A DNA stretch of 35,980 bases from Sedimentisphaerales bacterium (GCA_016932835.1 JAFGCD010000069.1:1-35980), one strand, 5' to 3'; positions 1 through 9,344 are shown, numbered from the stretch's first letter. The notes: a model not told the origin generated them from the sequence alone. A program made the numbers and translations.

Positions 1-2339
1 ACGACCTTGTCGGTATTGTCCATTTCGTAAGTAAGCAGCGCCGCCATGAACTCCACCGGCCAGTGGGCCTTCATATAAGCCGTCTGGTAAGCGATAAAGG
101 CGTACCGCGTCGAATGGCTCTTATTGAAGCCATACCCTGCGAACCGCTCGATCAGCTCGAATATCTGCTCTGCCTGACTGCGACTGAGCCCTTTATTCCC
201 GCACCCTGCCACGAATCTCTCTCGCTCCTTGGCGATTGTTTTGAGCTTTTTCTTACTGATTGCCTTGATAAGCGCATAAGCCTCGCGCAGCGGAATATCG
301 CCCAGCCGGTTGCAGATGCGCATGACCTGCTCCTGATAGGTCATAATCCCGTAAGTCTCGCTGAGCACTTCGGTCATAATCGGGTGCGGCAGCGACCACT
401 TCGCCCCGTGCTTGCGGTCGATATAATCAGGTATAAGGATCATCGGCCCCGGCCGATAAAGAGCGTTCGCCGCTATCAAATCCTCGATCCGGTCGGGACG
501 CATACGAATCAGAAGGTTCTGCATTCCCCCGGATTCGAACTGGAAAACGCCCTTGGTCCTGCCAGCCCCGAAAAGCGCGAACACCTTCGCGTCGTCCAGA
601 TCCAGCTTGTCCAGGTCGATTGTGACGTCATGAATCTCTTCGACGAGCCTCCGCGCCCGTTCGAGCACGCTGAGCGTCTTGAGGCCCAGGAAATCCATCT
701 TCAGCAGCCCCACCTTCTCGACCATCGGACCTTCGTACTGAGTTACAAGATCTTCCGAGCCTGAAGCCTTATACAGCGGCACAAAATTATCCAGAGGTTC
801 ATCTGCAATAACAACCCCGGCGGCATGAACAGAAGCATGACGAGCCAGCCCCTCCAATTTCCGGCCGATATCGATAACCTTCCGTATCTCGCCATCCTTC
901 TCGTAAAGCTCTTTGAGTTCCGGTTCGCTCTCAAGCGCCTTATCCAGCGTCATATCAAGAGAAAACGGCACCAGCTTCGCAACCTTATCAGCATCACCAA
1001 GCCCCACCCCCAACACCCGACACACATCCCGTATCACCGCCCGGGCCTTCATCGTACCGAACGTGATTATCTGCGCGACATGGCCGTACTTTTGGCGGAC
1101 GTAGTCGATGATTTGTGCGCGGTGGGCCTGGCAGATATCGATGTCGATATCGGGCATTTCGTCTCGCTGCGGGTCCATGAACCGCTCAAACAGCAGGTCA
1201 TACTTGATCGGATCAACATCGCACAGCCCCAGACAGTATCCTGCGAGGGTGCCGACCCCGCTTCCCCTTGCTCCGAGGGGAATTCCGTTCTGGTGAGCGT
1301 ATCTGCAGAAGTCCCATACGATCAGGAAGTAACTGGCGAATCCCTTCGATTCTATGACGTCAAGTTCCCTGTCGAGGCGCTCTGTGATTTGGTCGGTAAT
1401 TCGGCCGTATCGCTCCCTGGCGCCTTCGTAGCAGAGATTCGTCAGATACTTCTCCGGCGCCGAGCCGTCATCCGGCTCGAAACGCGGAGCGTGCCGCGTC
1501 TTTAAGTCCAGTTCGACATTGCAGCGTGCGGCGATTGCGACTGTGTTGTCGCAGGCCTCGGGGATCTCGTGAAACAAACTCCGCATCTCGCTGCTGCTCT
1601 TTAGATAGACGTCCGGGGGGTATATCAGTCTGCCGGGGTCGGTTGCGAGCTTGCCGGTGCTGATCGCGCAGAGACAATTGTGGGCCTCATAATCGTCGGC
1701 CTCGAGGAAATGGACGTCGTTGGTGGCTATCACGCCGAGGCCCATCTTGTTCGCCAGGTCGATGAGCCCTTCGACCAAATCGGGGCTGTCGCCTTCGTGG
1801 CTCTGCAATTCGATGAAGAATCGGTCGCAGCCGAATATATCGATATAGCTTTGCGCGGCGGCGCGGGCGGCTTGCTCGTCGCTGCGGGCGACCGCAGCAG
1901 TGACCTCGCCCTTGAGACATGCCGAGGCGCAGATCAGGCCTTCGCTGAATTGGGTGAGGACCTCCTTGTCGATTCGGGGACGGTAGTAGAAGCCCTCGGT
2001 ATAGCCGATGCTGGCGAGTTTGAGCAAGTTTTGGTATCCGGTGTTGTTCTCGGCCAATAGTATGAGGTGTGCGGCGGCGTCGGATATGCTTGTTTTTGTG
2101 CGGTCGAATCGGCTGGTCGGGGCGACGTATGCCTCGATGCCGAGGATGGGCTTAACGTGTGCCGCTATTGCCTTGGTGTAGAAGTCCACAAGCCCGAAAA
2201 GGTTGCCGTGGTCGGTTACGGCGACGGCGTCCATATCGAGGGCCTTGCAGCTCTTGATGAGCTTTTTGAAGCTGATCGCACCGTCGAGCAGCGAATACTC
2301 GCTGTGCAAATGGAGATGAGTGAATCCTTCAGCCGACAT
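1..2339 (-). CDS. dnaE: DNA polymerase III alpha subunit, 5' part (runs off left edge)
   Basis: Replicative polymerase catalytic subunit, cytoplasmic. The reading frame is open from ATG at 2339 to the window edge, about 779 codons; the C-terminal part (rest of the fingers, OB fold, tau-binding region) lies outside. The N-terminal PHP domain opens with FTHLHLHSEYSLLDGA and continues with AVTDHGN. The polymerase palm has the two-aspartate motif MPDIDIDIC (Asp397 and Asp399) and the third acid in KMDFLGLKTL (Asp549), matching E. coli Asp401/403/555. The fingers motif near the edge includes GYGFNKSHS. It looks like the DnaE type rather than PolC because no exonuclease insertion interrupts the PHP domain. 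A near-consensus promoter lies directly upstream (2379-2407), so it is probably transcribed apart from mscS. Identity is very secure. Confidence 0.96.
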   Translation of the reverse strand, partial: MSAEGFTHLHLHSEYSLLDGAISFKKLIKSCKALDMDAVAVTDHGNLFGLVDFYTKAIAAHVKPILGIEAYVAPTSRFDRTKTSISDAAAHLILLAENNTGYQNLLKLASIGYTEGFYYRPRIDKEVLTQFSEGLICASACLKGEVTAAVARSDEQAARAAAQSYIDIFGCDRFFIELQSHEGDSPDLVEGLIDLANKMGLGVIATNDVHFLEADDYEAHNCLCAISTGKLATDPGRLIYPPDVYLKSSSEMRSLFHEIPEACDNTVAIAARCNVELDLKTRHAPRFEPDDGSAPEKYLTNLCYEGARERYGRITDQITERLDRELDVIESKGFASYFLIVWDFCRYAHQNGIPLGARGSGVGTLAGYCLGLCDVDPIKYDLLFERFMDPQRDEMPDIDIDICQAHRAQIIDYVRQKYGHVAQIITFGTMKARAVIRDVCRVLGVGLGDADKVAKLVPFSLDMTLDKALESEPELKELYEKDGEIRKVIDIGRKLEGLARHASVHAAGVVIADEPLDNFVPLYKASGSEDLVTQYEGPMVEKVGLLKMDFLGLKTLSVLERARRLVEEIHDVTIDLDKLDLDDAKVFALFGAGRTKGVFQFESGGMQNLLIRMRPDRIEDLIAANALYRPGPMILIPDYIDRKHGAKWSLPHPIMTEVLSETYGIMTYQEQVMRICNRLGDIPLREAYALIKAISKKKLKTIAKERERFVAGCGNKGLSRSQAEQIFELIERFAGYGFNKSHSTRYAFIAYQTAYMKAHWPVEFMAALLTYEMDNTDKV

Positions 2340-2378
2340 AAACCCTGAGCCATCCTTAGTTCTGGTAATAATGCAGGT

Positions 2379-2407
2379 ATCATAAAAGGCCGCCGCCGCG
2401 ATGTCAA
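2379..2407 (-). promoter_or_regulatory. Sigma-70-type promoter of dnaE
   Basis: On the minus strand, a perfect -35 box TTGACA (2402-2407) is separated by 17 bp from TATGAT (2379-2384). The predicted start is near 2372, giving a leader of about 33 nt before the dnaE ATG. It lies in the 197-bp gap after mscS, in which no other gene is seen. Confidence 0.8.
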
Positions 2408-2536
2408 GGAAGCTTAGCGTATGGCGTTGTCTTTAGCGTTTAGCCGGGGCCCGACACGGGGCAGGCGAGCAGAGGTTTCTTTGCCCGGCGCTGCGAACGG
2501 CATTGGAGAACGGGTGCTTTTACCGAGAAGACGCCT

Positions 2537-3601
2537 TTAACTCTCTTGGTGGCTGTATTCAATCGGATGCAGTTCAGCTCTTACTCGCGGCAGCGCCTGC
2601 GGATAGTTGGTCTTGATGAATTCAATGAGCTTCTCCCTCACTTCACATCGCAGAGTCCAGGCCGTCGAGGCATCCGAAGCACTCATAAGAGCCCGCAGCT
2701 CCGTCGTACGCTCATTGGCGCCGGTAACCTGCAGGACACAGACCTTGCCGTCCCAGTGTTCCGATTTCTTCAATATGCTGTGAAGTTCTTTTCTTATTGT
2801 CTCGACGCCAAGGGTATAGTCGGCGTACAGGTAAACGGTCCCGAGTATGTCCGCAGAGGTTCTGGTCCAGTTCTGGAACGGGCTTTCAATGAAATAGGTT
2901 ATCGGCACAATCAGGCGCCTGAGATCCCAGATTTTGACAACGACGTAAGTAAGCGTTATCTCCTCGATGCGTCCCCACTCGTTTTCCACTATTACAACAT
3001 CATCGACTCGTATCGGCTGGGTGACTGCTATCTGAATGCCCGCAATGAAGGTTGCTATTGTCCGCTGGGCGGCCATTCCGACTACAATACCGATTACCCC
3101 CGCAGAGGCCAGTATTGTCGTACCGAGCCGGCGGACCTTGTCGAAGGTCATCAGCATCGTTCCAAAAGCAAGAATCGCAACCGCAACGATGACGATACGC
3201 TTGAGGACTTTGAATTGCGTGTGGATTTTTCTGGCTTTCAGGTTGTCTTTTACGCCTGTATCGAAACGGCTCGTCACGTAGTCTTCAAGGACACAGGTTA
3301 TCTTAATCAGAAGCCAGGCAACGAGACCTATTAAAAGTAATGCAATAACGTGCTCAGCCACTTCTGGCGGGGGTGGTTTTATTGCCGGCAGTTTTCCTAT
3401 GACACGCACCACAAGAAGAACGACTATCCACTGCAGCGGTCTATAGCAGTGTGTTACGACTAAATTGTCGAGGGCGGTTTTGGTGCGGCCGGTGAGATAC
3501 AGGATTATTCCGAACACTACATAGTGGCCCGCTACTGCGATAACCAGGGCTATCGCATACAGCCAAATCCATGTCTCCGGGTTTTGAATATTCGCTAACA
3601 T
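2537..3601 (-). CDS. mscS: MscS-family mechanosensitive channel
   Basis: Predicted inner-membrane tension-gated channel that releases solutes on hypo-osmotic shock; 354 residues. It has several N-terminal membrane helices, a pore-lining helix rich in Gly and Ala (SAGVIGIVVGMAAQRTIATF, about residues 167-186), then the MscS beta domain (PIRVDDVVIVENEWGRIEEI, followed by LRRLIVPITYF) and the cytoplasmic alpha/beta domain. It is slightly longer than E. coli MscS (286 residues), with extra N-terminal helices as in YnaI-like members. The ATG at 3601 is preceded by AAAGGGG. It is the last gene of the trehalose operon, 115 bp after the glycosyltransferase gene, with no convincing promoter of its own in that gap. 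This suggests that solute synthesis and solute release are expressed together. Confidence 0.9.
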   Translation of the reverse strand: MLANIQNPETWIWLYAIALVIAVAGHYVVFGIILYLTGRTKTALDNLVVTHCYRPLQWIVVLLVVRVIGKLPAIKPPPPEVAEHVIALLLIGLVAWLLIKITCVLEDYVTSRFDTGVKDNLKARKIHTQFKVLKRIVIVAVAILAFGTMLMTFDKVRRLGTTILASAGVIGIVVGMAAQRTIATFIAGIQIAVTQPIRVDDVVIVENEWGRIEEITLTYVVVKIWDLRRLIVPITYFIESPFQNWTRTSADILGTVYLYADYTLGVETIRKELHSILKKSEHWDGKVCVLQVTGANERTTELRALMSASDASTAWTLRCEVREKLIEFIKTNYPQALPRVRAELHPIEYSHQES

Positions 3602-3716
3602 GCTGCCCCTTTCGAGTTTCTCAGGACGGAATAATCCGGATTCAGCAAGGCCCGGGAATACGAATCACGACAAGTCCTGATGTTGTCGAAAAACCGCACA
3701 GCCATACATGCCGGAT

Positions 3717-4928
3717 TTACGCGTTCATAATCGAATTAAGCATATCCAAATAATCCGAGAGCAACCGGGTAATCAAGAACTCTCTTCTGACCTTTTCTTT
3801 TGCTTTGTCTCCGATATCTTTGGCCGCATCGGGATTCTGCAAAACGTGCGTGATCCGCTCTGCAAATCCTTTGTTATCCTGCGGCTCCACGAGAAATCCG
3901 CTCCGGCCGTCGTCAATCTGATACGGTATTCCCCCCACATTCGAGGCGACGACCGGCGTGCCTTTCCACAGGGCCTCGGTTACGCAGAGACAGAAGCCTT
4001 CTCTTATGGACTTTTGCATAATGACGTTCGAGAATCTCTGGACGGAATTGACCAGTGTTTCATTGTTGCCCACAACGAAGACTATATCCCCCGACTTGAC
4101 CAGCTTGCTCGCCTTTCGGTGGACCTTTCTGAACATGCGCAGCCCTTCAGGATCGTCGCTTGCGACGTTGTAGCAGAAGACCAGCCTGCAATCGACGTTC
4201 TGTTTTACCAATTTGAAGACATCTATAACCCCCTCCGGATCCTTCCATGGGTCGAGCCTCGAGACCTGTGTGATTATCGGTTTGTCGGTCGGAATGTCGG
4301 CTTTGTCCATGTATTCCAGCACCGTCTTGTCGGAAATATCCCTGTTCTTTTCACTGAGAGGATTGATAGCAGGGAACATCAGCCTCTGATCGACGGGCAG
4401 ATCCTTTTTGAAGTATTTCTCACTCGACATGACGACCTGGTCGTATTTCAGCATGAATCCCTTTAGAAAATCCCATAATTCCTCGTGCGGTTTTGTGAGG
4501 TCTATGTGGCATCGCCATATCCATGGCTGTCTCTTTCTGTAAGCTCTTATCAACGACAGCGGCTGTGGGTCATGTACTATTACGCAATCGTGCTGGAGGT
4601 GTGTAAATCTCGAGAAGTTGTCGTTGACCTGCAAATATGTCTGTCTTTTTTTCTCGGATAAATGCAGCTTTGCTCCCTGCAGGGCATTGTGGAAGCTTTT
4701 TGTTATTTCGAAGAACTCCTGGCTTCCATGCAATATTCTCCAGCCGGCGTTTATTCCGACGTCATTCATCAACTGCACAAGCGAGTAGAGTATTTCGGCG
4801 ACCCCGCCGCCCTGGTAGGTAGCATTGACATGCACGATATGCTTGCCGTAAAGCCCCTTAGCTCTGTTGTAAATCTCGGCCAATTTTTCATCCGGTACAA
4901 TGTGCCTAAAATCTTCAAGGCGTATCAT
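3717..4928 (-). CDS. treT: GT4 glycosyltransferase, trehalose synthase (TreT)-like
   Basis: Cytoplasmic retaining glycosyltransferase, 403 residues, resembling TreT, which joins NDP-glucose and glucose to make trehalose. Seen in the sequence: the N-terminal acceptor-side motif VNATYQGGGVAEILYSLVQL (about residues 34-53), IVHDPQPLSLI, WRCHIDLTKPHEELW, then the nucleotide-binding half with VSRLDPWKDPEGV and the GT4 EX7E motif in EGFCLCVTEALWKGTPVV. The ATG at 4928 has an AGGAG six bases upstream and overlaps the end of the TPS/TPP gene by 14 bp, so translation is probably coupled. In Thermoproteus tenax the equivalent GT partners with the fused TPS/TPP to give full trehalose synthase activity. 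That role is inferred here from context; independent TreT activity is the alternative. Confidence 0.85.
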   Translation of the reverse strand: MIRLEDFRHIVPDEKLAEIYNRAKGLYGKHIVHVNATYQGGGVAEILYSLVQLMNDVGINAGWRILHGSQEFFEITKSFHNALQGAKLHLSEKKRQTYLQVNDNFSRFTHLQHDCVIVHDPQPLSLIRAYRKRQPWIWRCHIDLTKPHEELWDFLKGFMLKYDQVVMSSEKYFKKDLPVDQRLMFPAINPLSEKNRDISDKTVLEYMDKADIPTDKPIITQVSRLDPWKDPEGVIDVFKLVKQNVDCRLVFCYNVASDDPEGLRMFRKVHRKASKLVKSGDIVFVVGNNETLVNSVQRFSNVIMQKSIREGFCLCVTEALWKGTPVVASNVGGIPYQIDDGRSGFLVEPQDNKGFAERITHVLQNPDAAKDIGDKAKEKVRREFLITRLLSDYLDMLNSIMNA

Positions 4929-7113
4929 TCAAATCTCCTGACAGTCTCTTAAGTAGTAATCTGATTTCTTTAACACTATCGACGTTAAACCTCGCCGTTG
5001 AGGCCGAAAATCCAACCTTTATAGAATAGGCTTCATCCGACAAGGCGCTGAACATTTCTTCGTCGGTGTAGTCGTCGCCTGCGGCCAGGATGAAGTCCCA
5101 GCCTCGGCGGGCAAGCCAGTGTTCCGCGGCCCGCCCTTTGTTTGCCCCCCGGCTTTTAACCTCCAGTATCTTGTTGCCCTCGAAGACCCCGACGTCCAGA
5201 TTTTCGGTCAGGTTCACCAGGGCTGCTTTGAGTTCCTGTCCCCTGACGTATGCAAACTCCGGATCGGCTCGGCGGTAATGCCATACTAACGAGAAATCCT
5301 TCTCTTCGACGGTCGATCCCGGGGTGCGGTCGGTGTAAAGCTGTAAGATAGGCCTGATGCTTTCTTTCCAGGCCGTGTCGCGAGAAAGCGGGGTCTGCCA
5401 CTTCCGATCATCTCGCCTGATCCACGCCCCATGCTCGGCGACCAATGCCGCCCCGATCTCGCCCAGCCACTTTTCCAGCGTAGTCCTGTCACGTCCACTG
5501 ACTATGACCACCGTGTTATTCGGGTGAGCAGTCAATTTTTTTAACAGAGCAAGTATCTCGGTATCCGGGCCGGCGTCCGCCGGTTTACCCTTAAAACCCA
5601 CCAGTGTTCCGTCGTAATCGAGCAGAAGCAGTCGTTTCCTGCTTTTGCGGTAATCCTGTGCGAGTTTCTTTGCTATGGCCGGAGAAAGCCGATTGGCGGA
5701 CATTCTTTCCTGTGTCTTTTTAATATCGGACAGGGCGCTGAGAAAATCCTGGCTCCATCGCGAAACGCTGTAGCGACGCAGCCTTTCCTGCATGATTTTG
5801 TTTCGTTCAAGCTGCTCCAGCGGAGGCATTTCCAGGGCTTGTTTTATCGCATCGACTATCGCGCCTTTGCTGCATGAGTTGACTACGAGCGCTTCTCCCA
5901 GTTCACGCGCTGCGCCGGTCATTTCACTGACAACGAGGACACCAGGCTGGTCTGCCTTGGCTGCAATGTATTCTTTTGCCACGAGATTCATGCCGTCTCG
6001 CAGCGGCGTAACCAATGCCACGTCGGATACATTGTACAAACCGGTCAACTCTACAAAGGGGAGGGATCGATACAAATACCATACGGGTATGTAGCCCATC
6101 GTACCGTATTCGCCGTTGATCCTTCCAACCAACTGTTCCAGGCTGTTTCTTAACTCCCTGTAGTCCTCCACGCCGGTACGCGTCGGAACCGCGACCATGA
6201 TCAAGGTGACGGCGCCCCTGTACTGCGGGTTCTGCGAAAGGAATAAATCGAAGGCCTCCAGTCGTTGGATGATTCCCTTGGAGTAGTCCAGCCGGCCTAC
6301 GGACAAGATTATCTTGCGTTCGCCGATTCTCTTTCTAATTTTGCCTGCTTCTTTTTTGACGCGGGGGTCGCCGATTGCCTGTGAGTACTTCTCATAATCG
6401 ATACCCATAGGGAATGCATCCACCTTGACTACGCGATTGGCAACGCTGACATTGCCGAGCGTGTGCTCCATCGCCGTTATTCTGGAGACGCTGCTGAGAA
6501 AGTGTCTAACGTAATCGTACGTATGAAACCCGATCAGGTCGGCCCCCAGCAGGCCGTCCAGTATCTGCTCACGCCAGGGTAGAAGGCGAAAAATCTCGGA
6601 CGACGGCCACGGTATGTGAAGGAAGAAACCGATTTTCGAGTCCGGGAGCCTCTCTCTCAGGAGCTTCGGAAGCAGCATTAGCTGGTAATCGTGCACCCAG
6701 ATAGAGTCGCCTTTATCGGCTATTTTCATCACCTCATCACAGAATGCTTCGTTCACCTGCCTGTAAGTCTTCCAGAAACGGTCCTCATAAACGGTGCGCC
6801 TCGGGAAATAGTGAAACAAGGGCCAGATGGTCTTGTTGCAGAACCCCTGATAATATCCCTCCACTTGCCTTCGAGAGAGAAATACCGGACGGCATCCTTC
6901 AGCGGCAAGTCGGTCTCTGATTTGGTCCTCCTCTTTTCCTTTGAGCTTCTCGTTCGTCATACCAGGCCAACCCAACCACAGCCGTTCACACGACTCAGGC
7001 AGCGATGAAAGGCCCACAGCAAGTCCGCCCGGACTTTGGCGAAAATGCAGCTCTTTCGCTTTTCTGGCAATATTAAACGGCAGCCTGTTAGCAACGACGA
7101 GCAATCGTCCCAT
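4915..7113 (-). CDS. otsAB: Fused trehalose-6-phosphate synthase/phosphatase
   Basis: Two-domain cytoplasmic enzyme, 732 residues, predicted to make trehalose-6-phosphate from NDP-glucose and glucose-6-phosphate and then remove the phosphate. The N-terminal GT20 domain (about 1-470) has QSPGGLAVGL, WVHDYQLMLLPKLLRERLP, HIPWPSSEIFRLLPWRE, SVGRLDYSKGI and LRDGMNLVAKEYIA, all typical of OtsA. The C-terminal HAD phosphatase domain (about 490-732) has DYDGTL near residue 498, VIVSGRDR, and AAGDDYTDEEMF near 679. It is first in an operon with the GT4 protein and MscS. The ATG at 7113 follows AAGGA. Some GT20 enzymes make glucosylglycerol phosphate instead, but the loop motifs look like trehalose synthase. 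Confidence 0.92.
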   Translation of the reverse strand: MGRLLVVANRLPFNIARKAKELHFRQSPGGLAVGLSSLPESCERLWLGWPGMTNEKLKGKEEDQIRDRLAAEGCRPVFLSRRQVEGYYQGFCNKTIWPLFHYFPRRTVYEDRFWKTYRQVNEAFCDEVMKIADKGDSIWVHDYQLMLLPKLLRERLPDSKIGFFLHIPWPSSEIFRLLPWREQILDGLLGADLIGFHTYDYVRHFLSSVSRITAMEHTLGNVSVANRVVKVDAFPMGIDYEKYSQAIGDPRVKKEAGKIRKRIGERKIILSVGRLDYSKGIIQRLEAFDLFLSQNPQYRGAVTLIMVAVPTRTGVEDYRELRNSLEQLVGRINGEYGTMGYIPVWYLYRSLPFVELTGLYNVSDVALVTPLRDGMNLVAKEYIAAKADQPGVLVVSEMTGAARELGEALVVNSCSKGAIVDAIKQALEMPPLEQLERNKIMQERLRRYSVSRWSQDFLSALSDIKKTQERMSANRLSPAIAKKLAQDYRKSRKRLLLLDYDGTLVGFKGKPADAGPDTEILALLKKLTAHPNNTVVIVSGRDRTTLEKWLGEIGAALVAEHGAWIRRDDRKWQTPLSRDTAWKESIRPILQLYTDRTPGSTVEEKDFSLVWHYRRADPEFAYVRGQELKAALVNLTENLDVGVFEGNKILEVKSRGANKGRAAEHWLARRGWDFILAAGDDYTDEEMFSALSDEAYSIKVGFSASTARFNVDSVKEIRLLLKRLSGDLNDTP

Positions 7114-7235
7114 GATTATCCTTATGGTTAGAGCTTTCGCGAGTTAGTTTGAAGCAGAATGGGGAAATACAGGAATGGCGCGGTTTGCACGAGGATCCTT
7201 TGTTTTCTCTGCAACGACACCATGAAACTTCTCTG

Positions 7236-7263
7236 AGTATAGCAGATGGGAAAGTCCATGCAA
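7236..7263 (-). promoter_or_regulatory. Promoter of the trehalose/MscS operon
   Basis: On the minus strand, TTGCAT (7258-7263) is followed after 16 bp by TATACT (7236-7241), with a TG pair just before the -10 box (extended -10). The predicted start is near 7229, leaving a leader of about 115 nt before the TPS/TPP start codon at 7113. Confidence 0.7.
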
Positions 7264-7443
7264 GTCTAAAAGTTTTATCTTCCCGGCAACCCACTCTCCG
7301 GGCCGGGTTTTCTGACTGCGCAGAGAGAAAAACACGATTTATGCGTGAGTTCAAGAACTACACACAAATGAGAAAGACAGGGACGAATAGGGCTGTTGGA
7401 ACAGGCCCCCGCAACGAAAACCCGCTTATCAGCGGCTCGGCTA

Positions 7444-7472
7444 TTGCATTAAAGCGGCGACAAGGCTATAAT
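7444..7472 (+). promoter_or_regulatory. Promoter of asd-truA
   Basis: TTGCAT (7444-7449), 17 bp, then a perfect TATAAT (7467-7472). The predicted start near 7479 gives a leader of about 115 nt before asd. The leader holds an inverted repeat, GGGCAG at 7505-7510 and CTGCCC at 7522-7527, with no U-run after it. The divergent promoters at 7236-7263 and here sit in the 480-bp gap between the trehalose operon and asd; no gene is seen in that gap. Confidence 0.75.
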
Positions 7473-7593
7473 CCTTAAAGATACCGGGATTTGATCATCC
7501 ACGTGGGCAGTTCATCTTTGGCTGCCCCTTCGGCTTATGTGAAGAAAATCACGCCGAGAAGACGAAGATAAAGACAGTTTAGGAGATTTGGCA

Positions 7594-8595
7594 ATGGGTT
7601 GTAATCTGGCTATCGCAGGTGTTACCGGCGCGGTCGGTCAGGAGTTCTTGCAGATTCTTGAGCAGCGGGATTTTCCCTTCGATTCGCTTAAGATGCTCGC
7701 CAGCAGTCGCTCGAAGGGCAAGCAGATCGAATTCAAGGGCAGAACATACATCGTAGAGGAATTGACCGAAGACAGCTTCGACGGAATCGACATCGCCCTG
7801 TTCAGCGCAGGCGGAGGCAGGAGCAAGCAGTTCGCCCCCGCAGCGGCCAAGGCAGGAGCGGTCGTTGTCGATAATTCGTCGGCATTCAGAATGGACGACG
7901 ATGTCCCCCTGGTCATCCCGGAGATAAACGCCGATGCAATCACGTCCCACAAGGGCATTATCGCAAATCCAAACTGCTCGACTATCATCGGCATAGTGCC
8001 GGTCTGGCCGCTTCACAAGGCAAACCCCGTAAGGAGAATGGTAATAAGCACGTATCAGGCCGCCAGCGGGGCAGGGATGTCTGCTATGATGGAGCTGGAG
8101 AGTCAAAGCCGCGACATCCTCGCAGGCAAAGAGCCCGTCTGCGAAGCCTTTCCGTATCAGATCGCATTCAACTGCTTCAGCCACAATTCCGCCCTCGGGC
8201 CAAACGGCTACAACGAGGAAGAGATGAAAATGGTGAAGGAGACGCGAAAGATTTTCGACTGTCCCGAAATCGCCATAACATGCACGTGCGTGCGCATACC
8301 CGTTATGCGGGCGCACTGCGAGAGCATAAACCTCGAATTTACAAACAGCATGACCCCCGAGCAGGTCCGCGACCTGCTCTCGACGGCTCCCGGCGTGACG
8401 GTAATGGACGACCGCGAAAACAACCGCTTCCCGATGCCCATCGACGCCTCGGGCAAGGACGATATCTTCGTCGGTCGGATTCGCCGGGATGAATCTCTGC
8501 CTGAGAATCGCGGCATAAACATCTGGGTCACCGGCGACCAGCTTCGAAAAGGCGCCGCCCTTAATGCTGTTCAAATCGCCGAGAAACTGCTCTAA
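7594..8595 (+). CDS. asd: Aspartate-semialdehyde dehydrogenase
   Basis: NADPH-dependent reduction of aspartyl phosphate to aspartate semialdehyde, the branch point to lysine/diaminopimelate, threonine and methionine; cytoplasmic; 333 residues, the usual length. The N-terminal nucleotide-binding loop reads AGVTGAVGQEF; the catalytic cysteine is Cys128 in NPNCSTI; the acid/base histidine is His241 in RIPVMRAHCESINLEF; SAGGGRSKQFAP is also typical. A TTG at 7588 would add two residues, but AGGAG at 7581-7585 is eight bases from the ATG at 7594 and only two from the TTG, so the ATG is preferred. It is the first gene of a short operon with truA, behind a strong promoter. Confidence 0.95.
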   Translation: MGCNLAIAGVTGAVGQEFLQILEQRDFPFDSLKMLASSRSKGKQIEFKGRTYIVEELTEDSFDGIDIALFSAGGGRSKQFAPAAAKAGAVVVDNSSAFRMDDDVPLVIPEINADAITSHKGIIANPNCSTIIGIVPVWPLHKANPVRRMVISTYQAASGAGMSAMMELESQSRDILAGKEPVCEAFPYQIAFNCFSHNSALGPNGYNEEEMKMVKETRKIFDCPEIAITCTCVRIPVMRAHCESINLEFTNSMTPEQVRDLLSTAPGVTVMDDRENNRFPMPIDASGKDDIFVGRIRRDESLPENRGINIWVTGDQLRKGAALNAVQIAEKLL

Positions 8596-8603
8596 TAGCC
8601 GTC

Positions 8604-9344
8604 ATGGCGGTTCGTAAGATAAAGCTCATCGTGCAATATGACGGCAGCAGGTACAGCGGCTGGCAAATCCAGCCGGGGAAACGCACCATACAGGGCGAAC
8701 TCGTCCGAGCCGTCTCCGACCTTGTCGGCACAAGAACCTTCGTCCACGGCGCAAGCAGAACCGACGCCGGCGTCAGCGCTATGGGACAGGTCGCGCTGTT
8801 CGAGATAGACAGCCCCATCCCGACCGAAAACTTCGCCCAGGCTATAAACGACCGCCTGCCGAAGGAAATATTCGTGACAGAGACAGCCGAGGCATCCCGC
8901 TCGTTCGACCTGATAAGCGGCCCGGCGAGCAAGCTGTATCGCTACACGATCTACACGGCCCGGCGGCGACCGGTCCTCGATTTGAACCGCTGCTGGCACC
9001 TGCACGCAACGCTCGATATCGAGGCGATGCAGGCTGCCGCGAAACTGATAGTCGGCAGACAAGACTTCAAGTCGTTCGCCTCCGGCAAGGATAGACGCGA
9101 AAGCACGGTGCGAACGGTCTTCCGATGCGAAGTGACATCCGAAGACAAGTGGATATACATAGATGTCGAGGGCGACGGCTTTCTGTACAATATGGTCCGC
9201 AATATCGTCGGCACGCTGGTTGAAGTAGGTATCGGCAGATGGCAGCCGAAAAAAATAACAGAAATCATCGACGCAAAAGACAGGACCGCCGCGGGAAGAC
9301 TCGCCCCCCCGAACGGCCTGTGCCTCATGTGGATTAAGTATTGA
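8604..9344 (+). CDS. truA: tRNA pseudouridine(38-40) synthase
   Basis: Isomerises uridines 38-40 in the tRNA anticodon arm; cytoplasmic; 246 residues, normal for TruA. It starts KIKLIVQYDGSRYSGWQIQP, the typical TruA opening, and has the catalytic aspartate Asp54 in GASRTDAGVSAMGQVA. C-terminal family motifs are FLYNMVRNIVGTLVEVG and APPNGLCL. The ATG at 8604 lies eight bases after the asd stop, with no clear Shine-Dalgarno sequence, so it is probably translated by read-on from asd. Confidence 0.95.
   Translation: MAVRKIKLIVQYDGSRYSGWQIQPGKRTIQGELVRAVSDLVGTRTFVHGASRTDAGVSAMGQVALFEIDSPIPTENFAQAINDRLPKEIFVTETAEASRSFDLISGPASKLYRYTIYTARRRPVLDLNRCWHLHATLDIEAMQAAAKLIVGRQDFKSFASGKDRRESTVRTVFRCEVTSEDKWIYIDVEGDGFLYNMVRNIVGTLVEVGIGRWQPKKITEIIDAKDRTAAGRLAPPNGLCLMWIKY

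Noticed and set aside
2408..2536. Terminator after mscS
   Set aside because: Only short GC stems are possible and no T-run follows them on the minus strand, so no intrinsic terminator can be supported.
7149..7478. A 109-codon plus-strand frame in the gap before asd
   Set aside because: It spans both divergent promoters, ends just before the predicted asd transcript start, has no ribosome site and shows no protein-like pattern.
7579..8574. A 331-codon minus-strand open frame opposite asd
   Set aside because: asd on the plus strand has all catalytic motifs, a promoter and a ribosome site; the antisense frame has none of these.
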